Of a stretch of DNA of 64,000 nt, positions 1 through 9,784 are shown piece by piece. The notes beneath the pieces were generated by a model that was given only the letters and a program-made list of their open reading frames with translations, did not search any database and was not told where the DNA came from. The translations under genes were made by a program, and so were the position numbers. Origin of the DNA: Beroe forskalii (taxonomy: Eukaryota; Ctenophora; Nuda; Beroida; Beroidae); the NCBI GenBank assembly GCA_011033025.1, contig WFMF01000104.1, forward strand, positions 124,001 through 188,000, read 5' to 3'. Every line of letters starts with the position of its first letter. The stretch's first letter is position 1.

Positions 1-50
1 CATCTTGATGAGCACGGAGAACCGAACGTAAATTATTAACGTGAACTTAC

Positions 51-906
51 CAGGGGGCAGGGTAACTTTCTTCTGAGCGAACATCTTGATCCTGTTCCTG
101 ACAACATCAATCCCCCGTTCGTTGGAAGCGTTCAGTTCTAACACCCCTTCCTTCAGGGCAGGACCTGAAAGGGATCAGATGAAATAGTTGTTTGTTTCGG
201 GTGGGATCAGACTATATATGAAGATTGAGGACACCACTACGTGAGGAATCAGCTGATGACAGTGTCGTGTGATATGGCAATGGGATCATTCACATAGTAT
301 AACGTAGATAACTAGCTTTTCAATCAAGATTCAGAACTAAAACCTCCTCCTCTAACCTGATTAAGTTGTATCATGTTAACGATCACTGTATTGAATCTGA
401 TAAAATTAAAAATATCACATTTGTGTAAAATTGACCCACCCAGGAGGGCTCTAGCAAGACACAAAATGGTCGTTGTCTTCCCGATACCAGGAGGTCCGGC
501 TATTATGATGTTAGGGAGATTTCCCTGCTCTGCAAAGACTCCTAATCTCTTAATCGTATCCTCATTTCCTACTATTTCAGGCAAATACCTGGCGATGTTG
601 ATAATAAGTGTTGAGCAGTTGCTTGGTTTCATAAGGCAGGTTGAAGGTTCCAGGATCATACCAAAAAGCGTTGAAGTTAGGAAAACTAAAAAAATTGTTA
701 GGTGAGTCTGTGAGGTATCACTTGCACTAGGCATAAGTTCGAAAAAAACAAATTTAATTTAACTGAAATTGTTTTCTTCTTTTGTGGTGTTGAACAAACC
801 TAGGCCTGTGCTTTTCAATCCAAGGTAGTTCGTATGAACGCTTACTTTTCTTCTTAACGTGCTGAACTTCTGTCTTCTCAGCAGCTTCCATATCCACATC
901 AGTCAT
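51..906 (-). CDS. RFC2: Replication factor C subunit 2 (RFC2/RFC40), 5' exons only
   Basis: AAA+ subunit of the RFC clamp loader, which loads PCNA at primer-template junctions in the nucleus. Three exons are visible: 800-906 (ATG complementary to 904-906), 440-588 and 51-164. All junctions are GT/AG and the phases join without a stop, giving about 123 codons. Residues seen are [11 protein letters not shown] near 25-35, EIVGNED near 40-46, Walker [10 protein letters not shown] near 67-75, and [14 protein letters not shown] near 96-109. These match animal RFC2 in order and spacing. The Walker A has Ile where Thr is usual. The intron after 51 runs off the window, so Walker B, the sensors and the C-terminal collar are missing. 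The next gene on the same strand ends only about 780 bases upstream. Identity is near certain; exon borders are read by eye. Confidence 0.93.
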
Positions 907-1683
907 TGTAACTAGATATTATCAGATATTGAAATATTGAATTAAACTTATAGACTTCTTCTTTGATTCTAGTTCACTACCAACTGGTTGCCTACAATCA
1001 CCCATTCCGTCGATTCATTTCAGCATTAGGAAACTCGCTAATGAACTATTCCGAATCTCCTTAAATAAATCATCAATTTTTTCTAACTTATATATAATCC
1101 ACTTCGACAGGTGTCACGCCAAGAGTAAATAGATGATGTCCTGCGATTCAACAAAAGGAAAGCTTTCAGAGTCTTTTAACAAACTCCGATTACCGAACAT
1201 CGGAGAGGCAGCCTCGATTAGAGAGACTTAATAAATATGAATTCGCTAGTCTAATTAATTTGCTTGTTTAATAATTTAATGATAATGACACCTTGAAGGA
1301 AAGAACTGACGTCGATTGCGACTATTTCGTGTAGATATTCTTGAACTGCTAAAGATTTTGGATTATTTACACATTGTAAACTGTTTGGAATGATATTGAT
1401 AATTTTCCCGTCTCCCTCACGCATGATTTTGTTTTTTCATTACTGAGGAAAAAGGGGCCTATATAAAAACGTGGTTTACAAAACACAATGGCGATTAATT
1501 TACCCAAACATAAACAGCACTATATACCCGTTTGAAATTTATGAAAGAATTTAAAACTATTATCTTCTTATGATCTGAATAAATAAGCAAGATATTATAA
1601 AATATCAAAATCTTAATCACGTATGATATTATATCAACTTCCACTGATTCACTGAAACCACAATATAACCAACCTAGAGTTCT
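907..1683. other. Intergenic, AT-rich
   Basis: Holds the 5' flank of RFC2 and the 3' flank of the next minus-strand gene. I see no gene, no clear TATA box and no repeat family here. Confidence 0.5.
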
Positions 1684-2913
1684 TCAATGAAGCATTATCT
1701 GCTGATCATTGTACAGTGTATTACTGATCACACTTAAAGGATTCATTTTAGAAGTCTCAGCATCCTGATTAAATTTGCTCTTGCCACCGCAAGCTCTGTA
1801 TTTAAATACGGAAGCTGAATAAAGGCTGGTGAGGTAACGATGACGTTTGAATCTTACTACTACAGGGAACTGGGAAAAGATGATCTGTTTGGCTTGTCTT
1901 CGTTTACCCAGCTGAATCAAACTCAGAGCGAGGTAGAGCCTGAAATAACAGCAAAATTTAAATGAACATGATATTTATCTAATGATCTGCCAACTAATTG
2001 ATACTTTATAATTTATATAGAGAACAATTAGTGTTAAATTCCATTGATTAGATGAGACAAAAGTTTGGTTTCAACAAATTGTTTTTCATCAAATAAATGA
2101 GCAGTGTGCCAGTGTTCAGTACACCTCATTTGACATAAATTCATAGGAATAATATCAATGTAACGATATTGAGATTCAACGTGAGAATCTCTTTAAATCC
2201 CTCTGAATAATACTCACCAACATGAGGTAATGAGTTCTGGGTACTGGAGCTTTAGTGCAAGACACAACTGCTGCCTGGATATGTTGAGGCACTGTCTTGC
2301 AGCATAATCTGATGAGTCTCCAAGAGCACTCCAACCACCTGAGACATTTACTTTAATATGCAATGAATGTAGAAATAAATCAAGTAGGTACTAATATAGT
2401 CATAGATGGTTGAATAGAGATGATTGAATTTTGAACCAGCAGAAATTGTCAATTACTTTCAAGAAATCAGGTTAGCAGATTCGTCTGCAGTTCAGTTAAA
2501 AATATAATTCACCAACCACCAAGGGTAGAAAGCCAGTTTATGAGCTCTGATGTTGCTAGATGTACATTTTGGAGATGTGAAATTTTGGACATCCAGCTCA
2601 ACTCTCCCTCGGTCAGGTGGGTACATCTTGCTTTGATTTTCCAACCCACATAATTAGGTACCCCATTGGTCCCATTGCTGCCATTGACAAATACCCGAGT
2701 TTTTCTCAATAGCAGTTGTATCTGATAGTCAAGGCTAGGTAAGTAATGAGGGCATGACTGGACATGAGACAATATCTGATGAACATATTCTTGACAGGTA
2801 TAGAACACAAAATACACACGATTTCCTGGTAATTCAGGGCTTTGCAAACCAAAAAATGGGTATTTTCCTTTTCCTCGGATTTTGTGTCTGTTAGCCGTCA
2901 CTCTGCATTCCAT
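1684..2913 (-). CDS. Unrecognised three-exon protein, 256 codons with stop
   Basis: Three minus-strand exons join in phase: 2520-2913, 2218-2338 and 1684-1939 (stop TGA 1684-1686). Acceptors are TCTCAG and TTTCAG; donors are G/GTGGTT and G/GTGAGT. The summed length is divisible by three. The middle of the protein reads NYVGWKIKARC, then SELINWLSTLGGWSALGD, then LYLALSLIQLGKRRQAKQII. This last part is helical and looks like a TPR-type repeat region. The C-terminal part is basic. I do not recognise the family and assign no function. The ATG at 2911-2913 is preceded by a possible acceptor (ATGCAG at the fourth codon), so a further 5' exon is possible. It sits between RFC2 and the ARB2A-like gene on the same strand, with about 1.5 kb of MITE-rich spacer upstream. 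Coding status is well supported by the phase-consistent splicing. Confidence 0.72.
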
Positions 2914-3180
2914 GCAATTCTCTCAGTTAGTAAATTTAAGTAGTTATGTGGAGATTTTTTACACACCAACTACTTGAAGAAACTTTCAAATGATACAGAA
3001 CCAATCCAATAAACATGTTATAATTTAGTATCATGTAAATTCAATAATGGATAGAAAAGAAAAAAATACCACAATATGATGATGAAAAAATATACACAGT
3101 ATCATTAAAAAATATATTTTTCTTTTATTAATCTTATCAAACAATATATCAAATAATATATGATATTCCTAAGGCACATG

Positions 3181-3324
3181 CATCGTTCTGCGTCAATCAA
3201 ATGGATTGATTAAATGAAAAATGCACACAACTGCTCAGGCTTGCTGTTTTGGGCGGACCTCATCGCAAAAGCGTATTGTGCGTGTTTCATTTGATCGGTC
3301 CATTCGATCAATGCGAAACGATGA
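3181..3324. mobile_element. Short MITE with ~48-bp imperfect inverted arms
   Basis: The left arm starts CATCGTTCTGCG and carries AATCAAATGGATTGATT. The right arm reads as the complement, CATCGTTTCGCATTGATCG. The arms share the GATCRAATGG word with the elements at 3770-3990 and 5664-5893, so the three are probably one family at different divergence. The interior has no coding capacity. Confidence 0.6.
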
Positions 3325-3353
3325 AACCATGCCATTACACACTTTTTTGAGCT

Positions 3354-3690
3354 AATGGGGGCCAAGGCCCCCTATAGATTTTTTCTAGGGGGGGCCTTTT
3401 CAAAACTACGGGGGGCCAAAAATTTACATATGAAAATTTTCATTTTTCATAGCCCTAATTTTCACTATTTTGCATAAAAATACAACTAGTCATGTTTCAT
3501 TCACTGATTTAACCCTAAAAAGGTGAATTTCAGGAAAAATTTCTATCTAAATGCACTAAGTTTTAACCTCCTTTCTATGTTCAAATTTTTGAGAAAATAT
3601 TAGGTAGGGCCAAGGCCCCCTAAGATTTTTCTAGAGGGGGCCTTTTGAAAACTAGGGGGGCCTGGCCCCCCCTTAGGGGGGGCCGTGTAG
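3354..3690. repeat. G/C-tract element with two direct ~65-bp subterminal repeats
   Basis: The blocks at about 3354-3418 and 3603-3680 both read GGGCCAAGGCCCCCTA, then a short T run, CTAG, G-rich GGGGGCCTTTT and AAAACTA. Each contains a strong hairpin (GGGGGCC/GGCCCCC). An AT-rich spacer lies between. It is likely a small non-autonomous element, but I could not fix its ends. Confidence 0.5.
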
Positions 3691-3769
3691 TCCCATGCAT
3701 GAAACCACGTAATGACTTAATGAGCATTAAATAATGAAGGAGAGAATTTTGTTGATATAATTAGGTGCA

Positions 3770-3990
3770 AGTATTGTACATTGGTCAATTGAATGGAATT
3801 GGACGATCAACCAAATTCATTTGATTGACTGATTTGTTTTACACAGAAAATCTTTGAGCTAGCAGGGTTCAAGCAACTAAAATTTTGATTAATCAAACAC
3901 AATTCCAGTCATTTGGGACCAGTAAAACCTTATCAGTTGTTCGAATGAAGTTGATTGATCAACCAATTCCATTCCATCCACCTGAAATAA
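3770..3990. mobile_element. MITE of the GATCRAATGG inverted-repeat family
   Basis: The left arm TTGAATGGAATTGGACGATC and the right arm, read on the complement as GATGGAATGGAATTGG, fold back on each other. The interior AGAAAATCTTTGAGCTAG is the reverse complement of the core of the copy at 5664-5893. The sequence is non-coding. Confidence 0.65.
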
Positions 3991-4457
3991 CTCTGCTAGG
4001 GCCTGTACAAATGTTTTGCCTCATAAATTTGTAGCTACCTATACTACGATCACTTATACTAAGTCCACACATGCAGACACCAATATGAGAATATTATATA
4101 AACTGTACAGCAGTTTTAATGAAATTTAAGAAATTGATCATTTAATCCACAGGAGGGCAATAATATTGCATATATATAATAATAACAATTAAAGAACAGG
4201 TTCTTCAAGTCATTGATGCTGCATCATACATTCAATTTTATCAAACAATTCTTTTTATAACATTTCCATTAATCTAAGGAACAGGAAACTGACAAATATT
4301 TTTTAAATCCTATCATAGAACTAAATTTTTGAGCTTCCCATTTCTCAAATTTCTAGGAGTAAGCTTATTAATTTTGTTTATGAAATGGGGATTCCTTCAT
4401 TAAAAAAGAGGTGAAAATTAAATTAAAGAGCAATGATGTATGTGTTTTCTAGATGAT
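3991..4457. other. 3' flank of the ARB2A-like gene
   Basis: AT-rich sequence downstream of the minus-strand stop at 4458, presumably 3' UTR and spacer. No gene or repeat was recognised. Confidence 0.4.
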
Positions 4458-5300
4458 TTATGCTTTTGGTTTGTTGTCATCCAAGAACCAATCAAAGATA
4501 TAGTTCATTGCACAATTTGAAGTCCAAGAATGCTCAGATGTTCCAGCAGATCTTATTTCACAACCATGGGCTTTCCCTAGATAGTTATTTGTAGCCTCAT
4601 CAGAAGTAACCCAATTTATTATTTGTGTGTCATCACATTCAAAAGAACCCATGTGAACACTATCAGTGAGTGCAATTTTAGAAACTACCTTATTGAAGTT
4701 AGCCTGTTCTGCAGCTAAGTTTTGAGTAACTATACCCCCAAAGCTATGAGCAATAATGAAAACTGATTTTTCAGGAACATCGCTTAGAAATGTATTCCAT
4801 ACAGTTTCAGCATGCATCAAAGGTGTCTCTGAACCTTCCATGTTAGAGCCACTTTCATTAGTATTTAATACAAGTACATCAAATTCATGATGAATTGCCC
4901 ATTCAATGAAAGGAAGCATTGATCCAGCATTAAGGTTGTCATTTACAATTATTTTCCGGGCCCATTGTCCAGCTTTCACTGCTCCACTGCCATTAATAAG
5001 GACCAATTTCTTCCTCTGAGTATTTTGAAATTCATCTGATATAAACACAAATGACTTTTGTTGGCTAGAATCCGCTTCATCAGGGATTTTTGTTCTTTTT
5101 AGATTGAATTTTGTTTCCATAACCTCATAGATATAATCAGTAACTTCATTCCCAATTTTTTCATACCTCATCTGATTTTTTGAGTTGCTGGCATAAAATG
5201 CAAATTTAAACTTGTTTCCATGCTGATCTAAAAGCTCTCCAGATGGTGAAAAAGAGAAATTCAAAGGAGATTGTCTTTCAAGTGAATCTTCATTTTCCAT
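4458..5300 (-). CDS. ARB2A: ARB2A / FAM172A-like protein (Arb2 domain), intronless coding region
   Basis: A 280-residue protein with an Arb2-type alpha/beta-hydrolase fold. In animals this family (ARB2A, formerly FAM172A) is described as a nuclear cofactor linking chromatin, Argonaute and splicing. The fungal namesake Arb2 is an Argonaute-complex subunit. Visible motifs are GELLDQHGNKFKF (21-33), LINGSGAVKAGQWARK (101-116), VLVLNTNES (142-150), the nucleophile-elbow-like AHSFGG with Ser186 (184-189), LTDSVH (211-216) and EHSW (256-259). The order matches the family; it is shorter than the roughly 416-residue human protein. A pyrimidine-rich TTTTAG lies one base before the start codon on the coding strand, so a 5' UTR intron probably ends there. 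Whether the Ser is catalytic is not known. Confidence 0.88.
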   Translation of the reverse strand: MENEDSLERQSPLNFSFSPSGELLDQHGNKFKFAFYASNSKNQMRYEKIGNEVTDYIYEVMETKFNLKRTKIPDEADSSQQKSFVFISDEFQNTQRKKLVLINGSGAVKAGQWARKIIVNDNLNAGSMLPFIEWAIHHEFDVLVLNTNESGSNMEGSETPLMHAETVWNTFLSDVPEKSVFIIAHSFGGIVTQNLAAEQANFNKVVSKIALTDSVHMGSFECDDTQIINWVTSDEATNNYLGKAHGCEIRSAGTSEHSWTSNCAMNYIFDWFLDDNKPKA

Positions 5301-5663
5301 GCTAAAATATAAAATGTTTGACTAATTGGGTTGATTTTGAGGAACACAATTTGCATTCAGAAACATTTTCAGGCTGTATTAGCCCATTTTGACTTTCGAG
5401 GGTGCTTGTAGGTGTACATTAATATAAGATAAGATAAGAGTAAAAGACAAAATAGTAAAAGACAAAATTAATATTTGCAACATTTATAAATCAAATTATA
5501 TTGTACAACTTCCACCCTTGCCAAACAAACATAAGTAGCATATGTGATATTAGTATTTAGGTATTGAAGGTGCCAAGATTAAGGTGTACCATATTTAAAG
5601 TGTTAATAAAAGATAATAAAAGATATAAAGAATGCCTGATTAAATTTGAAGCTGAGTGTAAGG
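5301..5663. other. 5' flank of the ARB2A-like gene
   Basis: The coding strand reads TTATATTTTAG just before the ATG, a plausible splice acceptor for a 5' UTR intron. Further upstream are short near-duplicated AT-rich words (AAGATAAGAT and AAAGACAAAAT). No gene was seen. Confidence 0.4.
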
Positions 5664-5893
5664 CGCCCGTAACGTTCGTCGGTCGATCGAATGGAATTGG
5701 TCGATCGATCAACTCCATTTGAACGAATGATGTGTTTTAATGCTCCCTGTTGACTTAAATCGTGTTTGAATGAGCAATATTTAGTTGTTTCCCTACTAGC
5801 TTAAAGATTTTCTATTGAAAACACATCAATCGATCAAATGAAGTTGATCGATCGACCAACTCCATTCGATCGACCGACGAACGTTACATGCAC
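5664..5893. mobile_element. Palindromic MITE, arms ~75 bp
   Basis: The left arm begins TAACGTTCGTCGGTCGATCG and continues ATGGAATTGG and CGATCGATCAACTCCATT. The right arm ends with the reverse complement (CGATCGACCGACGAACGTTA). The arms are almost perfect and the interior of about 80 bases is AT-rich, so the whole can fold into one long hairpin. This is the freshest member of the three-copy family. Copies at 3181 and 3770 are older. Confidence 0.75.
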
Positions 5894-6158
5894 CTAACTT
5901 TGAAAATTAAGTAAAAAGGGCTGTTGTTCTATAGTTAGCTCTTTTGCCATAAGTCAACTCAATTAGACATAAAAATTACTTCGTCACATTTTATCATGTA
6001 CCCTTACTAAGGTACTCAAAATATAACTATGTATATTGCATATAAAAATTGTTTGAAAATCCATAGAATATTGACATTTCATTTCATTATATTATTATTT
6101 AGCAGGTTATATTGTTATTTAGCAGGTTCATTCGGAGCTGCTATCCAGCATCTTGTTC

Positions 6159-6225
6159 CCCTAACCAGGGGTGGTTTGGAGCAAGGCGCGGCGCGCGCGT
6201 AAAACTAGGGATCTGGTTAGAGCAA
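6159..6225. mobile_element. 67-bp GC-rich mini-element with 12-bp flanking duplication
   Basis: The segment starts CCCTAACCAGGGG, passes through a GCGCGGCGCGCGCG core and ends GGTTAGAGCAA. It is flanked on both sides by the exact 12-mer AGCATCTTGTTC (6147-6158 and 6226-6237). A relative lies at 6656-6737. The ends form a TIR-like hairpin, CCCTAACCAGG against CTGGTTAG. It is too short to encode anything. Confidence 0.6.
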
Positions 6226-6237
6226 AGCATCTTGTTC

Positions 6238-6525
6238 ACAAATTTTAGACCTATCAATCTTGCAGATTGATGTCTTGAAGGAAGATTTCTTAACCCATAT
6301 TTGTGTAGACTGCTCGATTGAAAAAGGCCTTGATTACTTGTAAGACATGGGAAATTGTGTACTTTTTGACAAAATTTATATAGAAATCTGAAGCACCCAG
6401 AGGAAATCCGTGCTCTTTATCGAGGCCTCTGTCCATCGAGCAATCTGAGCTGCACACACATGTGTTATGATTCAAATATGCAGTTCAAATAAATGAAAAT
6501 CTGCTTACTGCATCAACATTTTTTT
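6238..6525. other. No gene recognised
   Basis: Ordinary AT-rich spacer between the 67-bp mini-element and the GC-rich block. Upstream, 6121-6150 resembles the subterminal part of the Helitron-like ends at 56957 and 62117 (ATTCGG, then GCTGCTA, then CAGCA), so the area may be a decayed copy. Confidence 0.3.
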
Positions 6526-6576
6526 GTAGGATGTTACCCTACCCTCCGCCGCGCACACAACGTTTTCCGCGACACG

Positions 6577-6640
6577 ACCCTCCAACACGACCCTCCAACA
6601 CGACCCTCCAACACGACCCTCCAACACGACCCTCCAAACC
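6577..6640 (+). repeat. 12-bp minisatellite (CGACCCTCCAACA)n
   Basis: About five head-to-tail copies of CCTCCAACACGA within the GC-rich element. The unit length keeps reading frames open, which explains the spurious open frames there. Confidence 0.85.
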
Positions 6641-6655
6641 TCCGAGTGTTGCGCG

Positions 6656-6737
6656 CGGGGTTCCCCTAACCAGGGGTTTAGCGCTTGCCGCGCCGCGCAC
6701 TCCGTGCGCGTAACCAGGGCCCTGGTTAGGGCAACGC
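6656..6737. mobile_element. Second CCCTAACCAGGG mini-element
   Basis: Starts TTCCCCTAACCAGGGG and ends CCCTGGTTAGGGCAA, with a GCGC-rich core. It has the same architecture as 6159-6225 but a better terminal hairpin (CCCTAACCAGGG/CCCTGGTTAGGG). It lies inside the larger GC-rich element. Confidence 0.55.
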
Positions 6738-7471
6738 GCAGGGATGGGAGAAATCCATCAACATTTTTTTTAAACAAATTTTTAAGATCATACATTCATA
6801 CCGATCGGCGTTAGCACTTGGTTGAGGAATTGTCGTACGGTGCATGACCCGCTGACGCCAGATGCGCGGCGCTGATTCTCGAGAGGGTCTGTCATTCTGT
6901 CAACGTCAGACAAGTGAAAAACAATGCTTGAGCTTGCCCTAACCATGACGCCGCTGGTAAGAGGTAGTGTAGCAGGATATTACCCAAAGCTCCGCCAGTC
7001 CATCGCGGCCGCGCTAAAAACGCGAGAAAACTATTTAGTTAGAGCTAAGGTCGTAGGGTGTTACCCTATAAACCCTACCCTGTGTGCGCATTGCGCAACG
7101 CTCCACGCCACATTTGTTGTCAGCCGTTGACAGACCCTCGTGTTCTTAAGCCTGCATAGGCGTGTGTACGCGCCGCGCGAGCCAAACAGGGATATACGCG
7201 TTTAGCAAACCCTCGTGAGAATAAGCGCCGCCCAACCGCCCGCGCGGCGCTGATTCTCATCCACAATCCAGCTGACGCGGTTTTTGCAAAATTATTTTTT
7301 CGAAAATTTCCATCTTTGCTGAATACAAAATTCTTGCCTATGACAAAAAGGGTGTCTTGAAAGGCCAGATGCACAATTAAATATTTGATTATTATTTCAT
7401 CTGAGTACTTTATAGAGTTTCATAGGTTTGAAGATTAGTGCTCAGATGGAAAATTTTTTGGTCTTAGTGTA

Positions 7472-7534
7472 GTAATACAGTGAGTAATAATGTCGAGCCC
7501 CGAAGGGGCGAGCCATTATTACGAACTGTATTAC
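7472..7534. repeat. 63-bp near-perfect hairpin with GAGCCCC/GGGGC tip
   Basis: GTAATACAGT, then AGTAATAATG, then GAGCCCC, a GAA loop and GGGGC, then CATTATTAC and ACTGTATTAC. The arms pair almost completely. It may be a tiny MITE or a structured terminator-like element. No gene lies beside it. Confidence 0.75.
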
Positions 7535-8118
7535 GTACTAATACTGCAACCACTATAGTTTCGGACATATCCTAATTAGGTTTGCTTTGAAAACCAGTAG
7601 ATTTTAGCAGTTTTGCAACAAAACTTATCCAAATATATAGCAGTTGCAGTATTATCTGTCTTAATATCTACTGTAATAATGCACATGTTATGACTTTATA
7701 ATGGCAGAATAGGAAATTTTGTGGCAGAATGCAGGCTTTTACTTGTATGTATATTATAAAGTGATGAGCCTGCCTTATGTTATTTATGATTGGTACCTGC
7801 TTGTGGTACAATGTTTATGTTTTTAACTTATCGTTGTATTTCGAGTACCTTGTTAGGGTACACAATGAGTGAATAAGTGTGGCAAGGAATTGCATCCAAT
7901 TGTGTTGTTGTATGACACAATTTTAAATTAAACTAACTAACTCATAATTCATGATTGTTTGTGTTGCATGAATAGAGTTTGTGTTTGATGTGATTGATCA
8001 TTGATACATTGAAACAAACAACTTTCGACGGACGTTGCCCTTCTATTTCTTCTGACACAAAGTGACGTCCAAATGTGGAATGTTGCGCTGCGTGTGAGGG
8101 TAGGGTAACATCCTACGA

Positions 8119-8642
8119 AACAACTTTCAATAAAGGAATCAAACCCACACACTATAAACCACTATTCTTCTGACCATTTCAATTTTCAAGATCAAAAAGA
8201 TCTCTATTCTTCAGGATCTCCATATAGTGTAACACAACTTTTATATTTTGTTGCTTACTTATGACAGAGGTGATTCAACTGTTGAATAGGAGGTCTAGAA
8301 CACAGCCAAACTTGGAGATGTCGAGGGGGTTAGCGTATCCATGGTAGAAGGGTTATGTGATATGATGTGCTCTGTACCAACATTACATTGTGAACAGGAC
8401 ATCACTTATCTTATGGGCAGGGCAGTCTGCTAGTCTTCTGATGTGTGCACCCACCGCCGGCAGCCACTGCGCTGGATCTGATCAGGGAACCAACACGCCC
8501 ATGGACACGCTAACCACCTGAACATCCCAAGGCACCTCACCCCTTTCACCCACTCAGCTCACACGCTTTTACGCCGTCATAATTATTGCATCGACTTCCT
8601 CAAATTTGATTGTATAAAGTAGTGTTGTAAAGTTTAAAAATA
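8119..8642. other. No gene recognised
   Basis: Mixed-composition spacer with no coding exon or repeat family that I can support. Confidence 0.3.
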
Positions 8643-8888
8643 TCATAACATGTCCGTACCCTTTAAATGTATAGGTCGGCAGATCTTGTAACGTGCTGCG
8701 CCGGCAAGTTTCGCATCATAACAACAGTGGTAGTCTGCGTCAGTGGTGACCCGTGACTCGATCTCACGGAGAACACCAATGTTAGGTCCAAAATATAAAT
8801 TTCCCTTCTCGTTCAACGTGACCCAATAGCCGCATAACATAAACATAACTGACGTTGACATAAATAAAATCCGTACCAAAAATCTCAT
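8643..8888 (-). CDS. Possible small secreted protein, 81 aa
   Basis: The reading frame starts MRFLVRILFMSTSVMFMLCG, a plausible signal peptide with a basic N-terminus and a hydrophobic core. A polar tail with a CC pair (HCCYDAKLAG) and two further Cys follows. There is no homology that I recognise, no supporting splice signals, and the flanks look non-coding. It could be a chance open frame; the signal-like N-terminus is the only argument for it. Confidence 0.2.
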   Translation of the reverse strand: MRFLVRILFMSTSVMFMLCGYWVTLNEKGNLYFGPNIGVLREIESRVTTDADYHCCYDAKLAGAARYKICRPIHLKGTDML

Positions 8889-9784
8889 AATTCCTATGAA
8901 AATCTCTCGTTAAAGTTTCAAAACGTATCACAACAAGGTATCATAAATAATCTCACGTATTATAATTCACGCGTATCATCAATCACACTTATCTGCTTAT
9001 CTGCATACTGATAAGTCACACGTAACAAAATTTTAACCGAACTAAGGTGTCGTCCCCCATCAATTATAACTCGACTTAAGGTGTCGGCCCCCATCAATTA
9101 TAACTTATACTCGCACGAACTTGTCGGCCCCAATACCTTATCTACCCGCAACGAACTAATTCGGCCCCAAACACTAAAAATCTCTCAATTCCACATTCTT
9201 AACTCACCCTCGTACGCATGCTTCTCTCTCAATACTTGACTTTTTCTTCACACTGATCACTCTTATACCGGGAACTGTGACTGTGAACGCTGCCAGGCGT
9301 CTTGGCTTCCGCTTATCAAAAGCTGCAATATAAGAATTTAAGAAAACTTTAAATAAACGTGCTATAGCCATGTGAAATCTTAAAATAATTATAGCAGTGT
9401 AAAATTAAAATGTGTCGCAATCTACAGTTGATTACGCCATCTCTAAAGCTACAAGTTTACCAACATATAAACTTATAAAGAATTAAATGCAGCACGAAAT
9501 GAAATCATAACAAAAATCGCAGGAAGGGAAAAAATAGGGAGTTCGATTTTCTGTAAGTGTAACGCAGCAAATCGCACGACTGCCTCCCCCGATCAAAAAG
9601 AACCAGCAGCAGGGCTCCACATGTGATAAAATAAATAGTAAGATGGTGATGGGGTAAAGGGGGTTTATCACTTCAGCAGTATGGTTCATCTTTAGCTGTA
9701 TGCTCGTAGGGCTCAGGGGTTCTGACGTAACAAAATTCGCTCACTATGCTATCCCTATTACGTATCAAAATGAACTCTATATTA
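8889..9784. other. Spacer with a short ~40-bp tandem repeat
   Basis: At about 9040-9165 the words AAGGTGTCG, CCCCATCAATTATAAC and GTCGGCCCC recur two to four times with decay. The rest is unremarkable and holds no gene. Confidence 0.4.

Larger units (their letters stand above)
6526..8118. mobile_element. GC-rich element bounded by ~22-bp inverted repeats
   Basis: GTAGGATGTTACCCTACCCT at about 6526 is matched in inverse orientation near 8092-8116 (AGGGTAGGGTAACATCCTAC), with GCGC-rich sequence inside both ends. Internal inverted words (GAGAGGGTCTGTC at 6883 against GACAGACCCTC at 7128) and a GTAGGGTGTTACCCTA palindrome at about 7050 suggest a compound fold-back element. No transposase and no clear target duplication were seen. 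Confidence 0.45.

Noticed and set aside
5664-5893. Transcription factor binding cluster (GATCGATC words)
   Set aside because: The words are explained by the two arms of a palindromic MITE.
6656-6737. tRNA-like gene
   Set aside because: The terminal pairing is long, but there is no A box, no T-loop GGTTC, and no anticodon stem in the right place.
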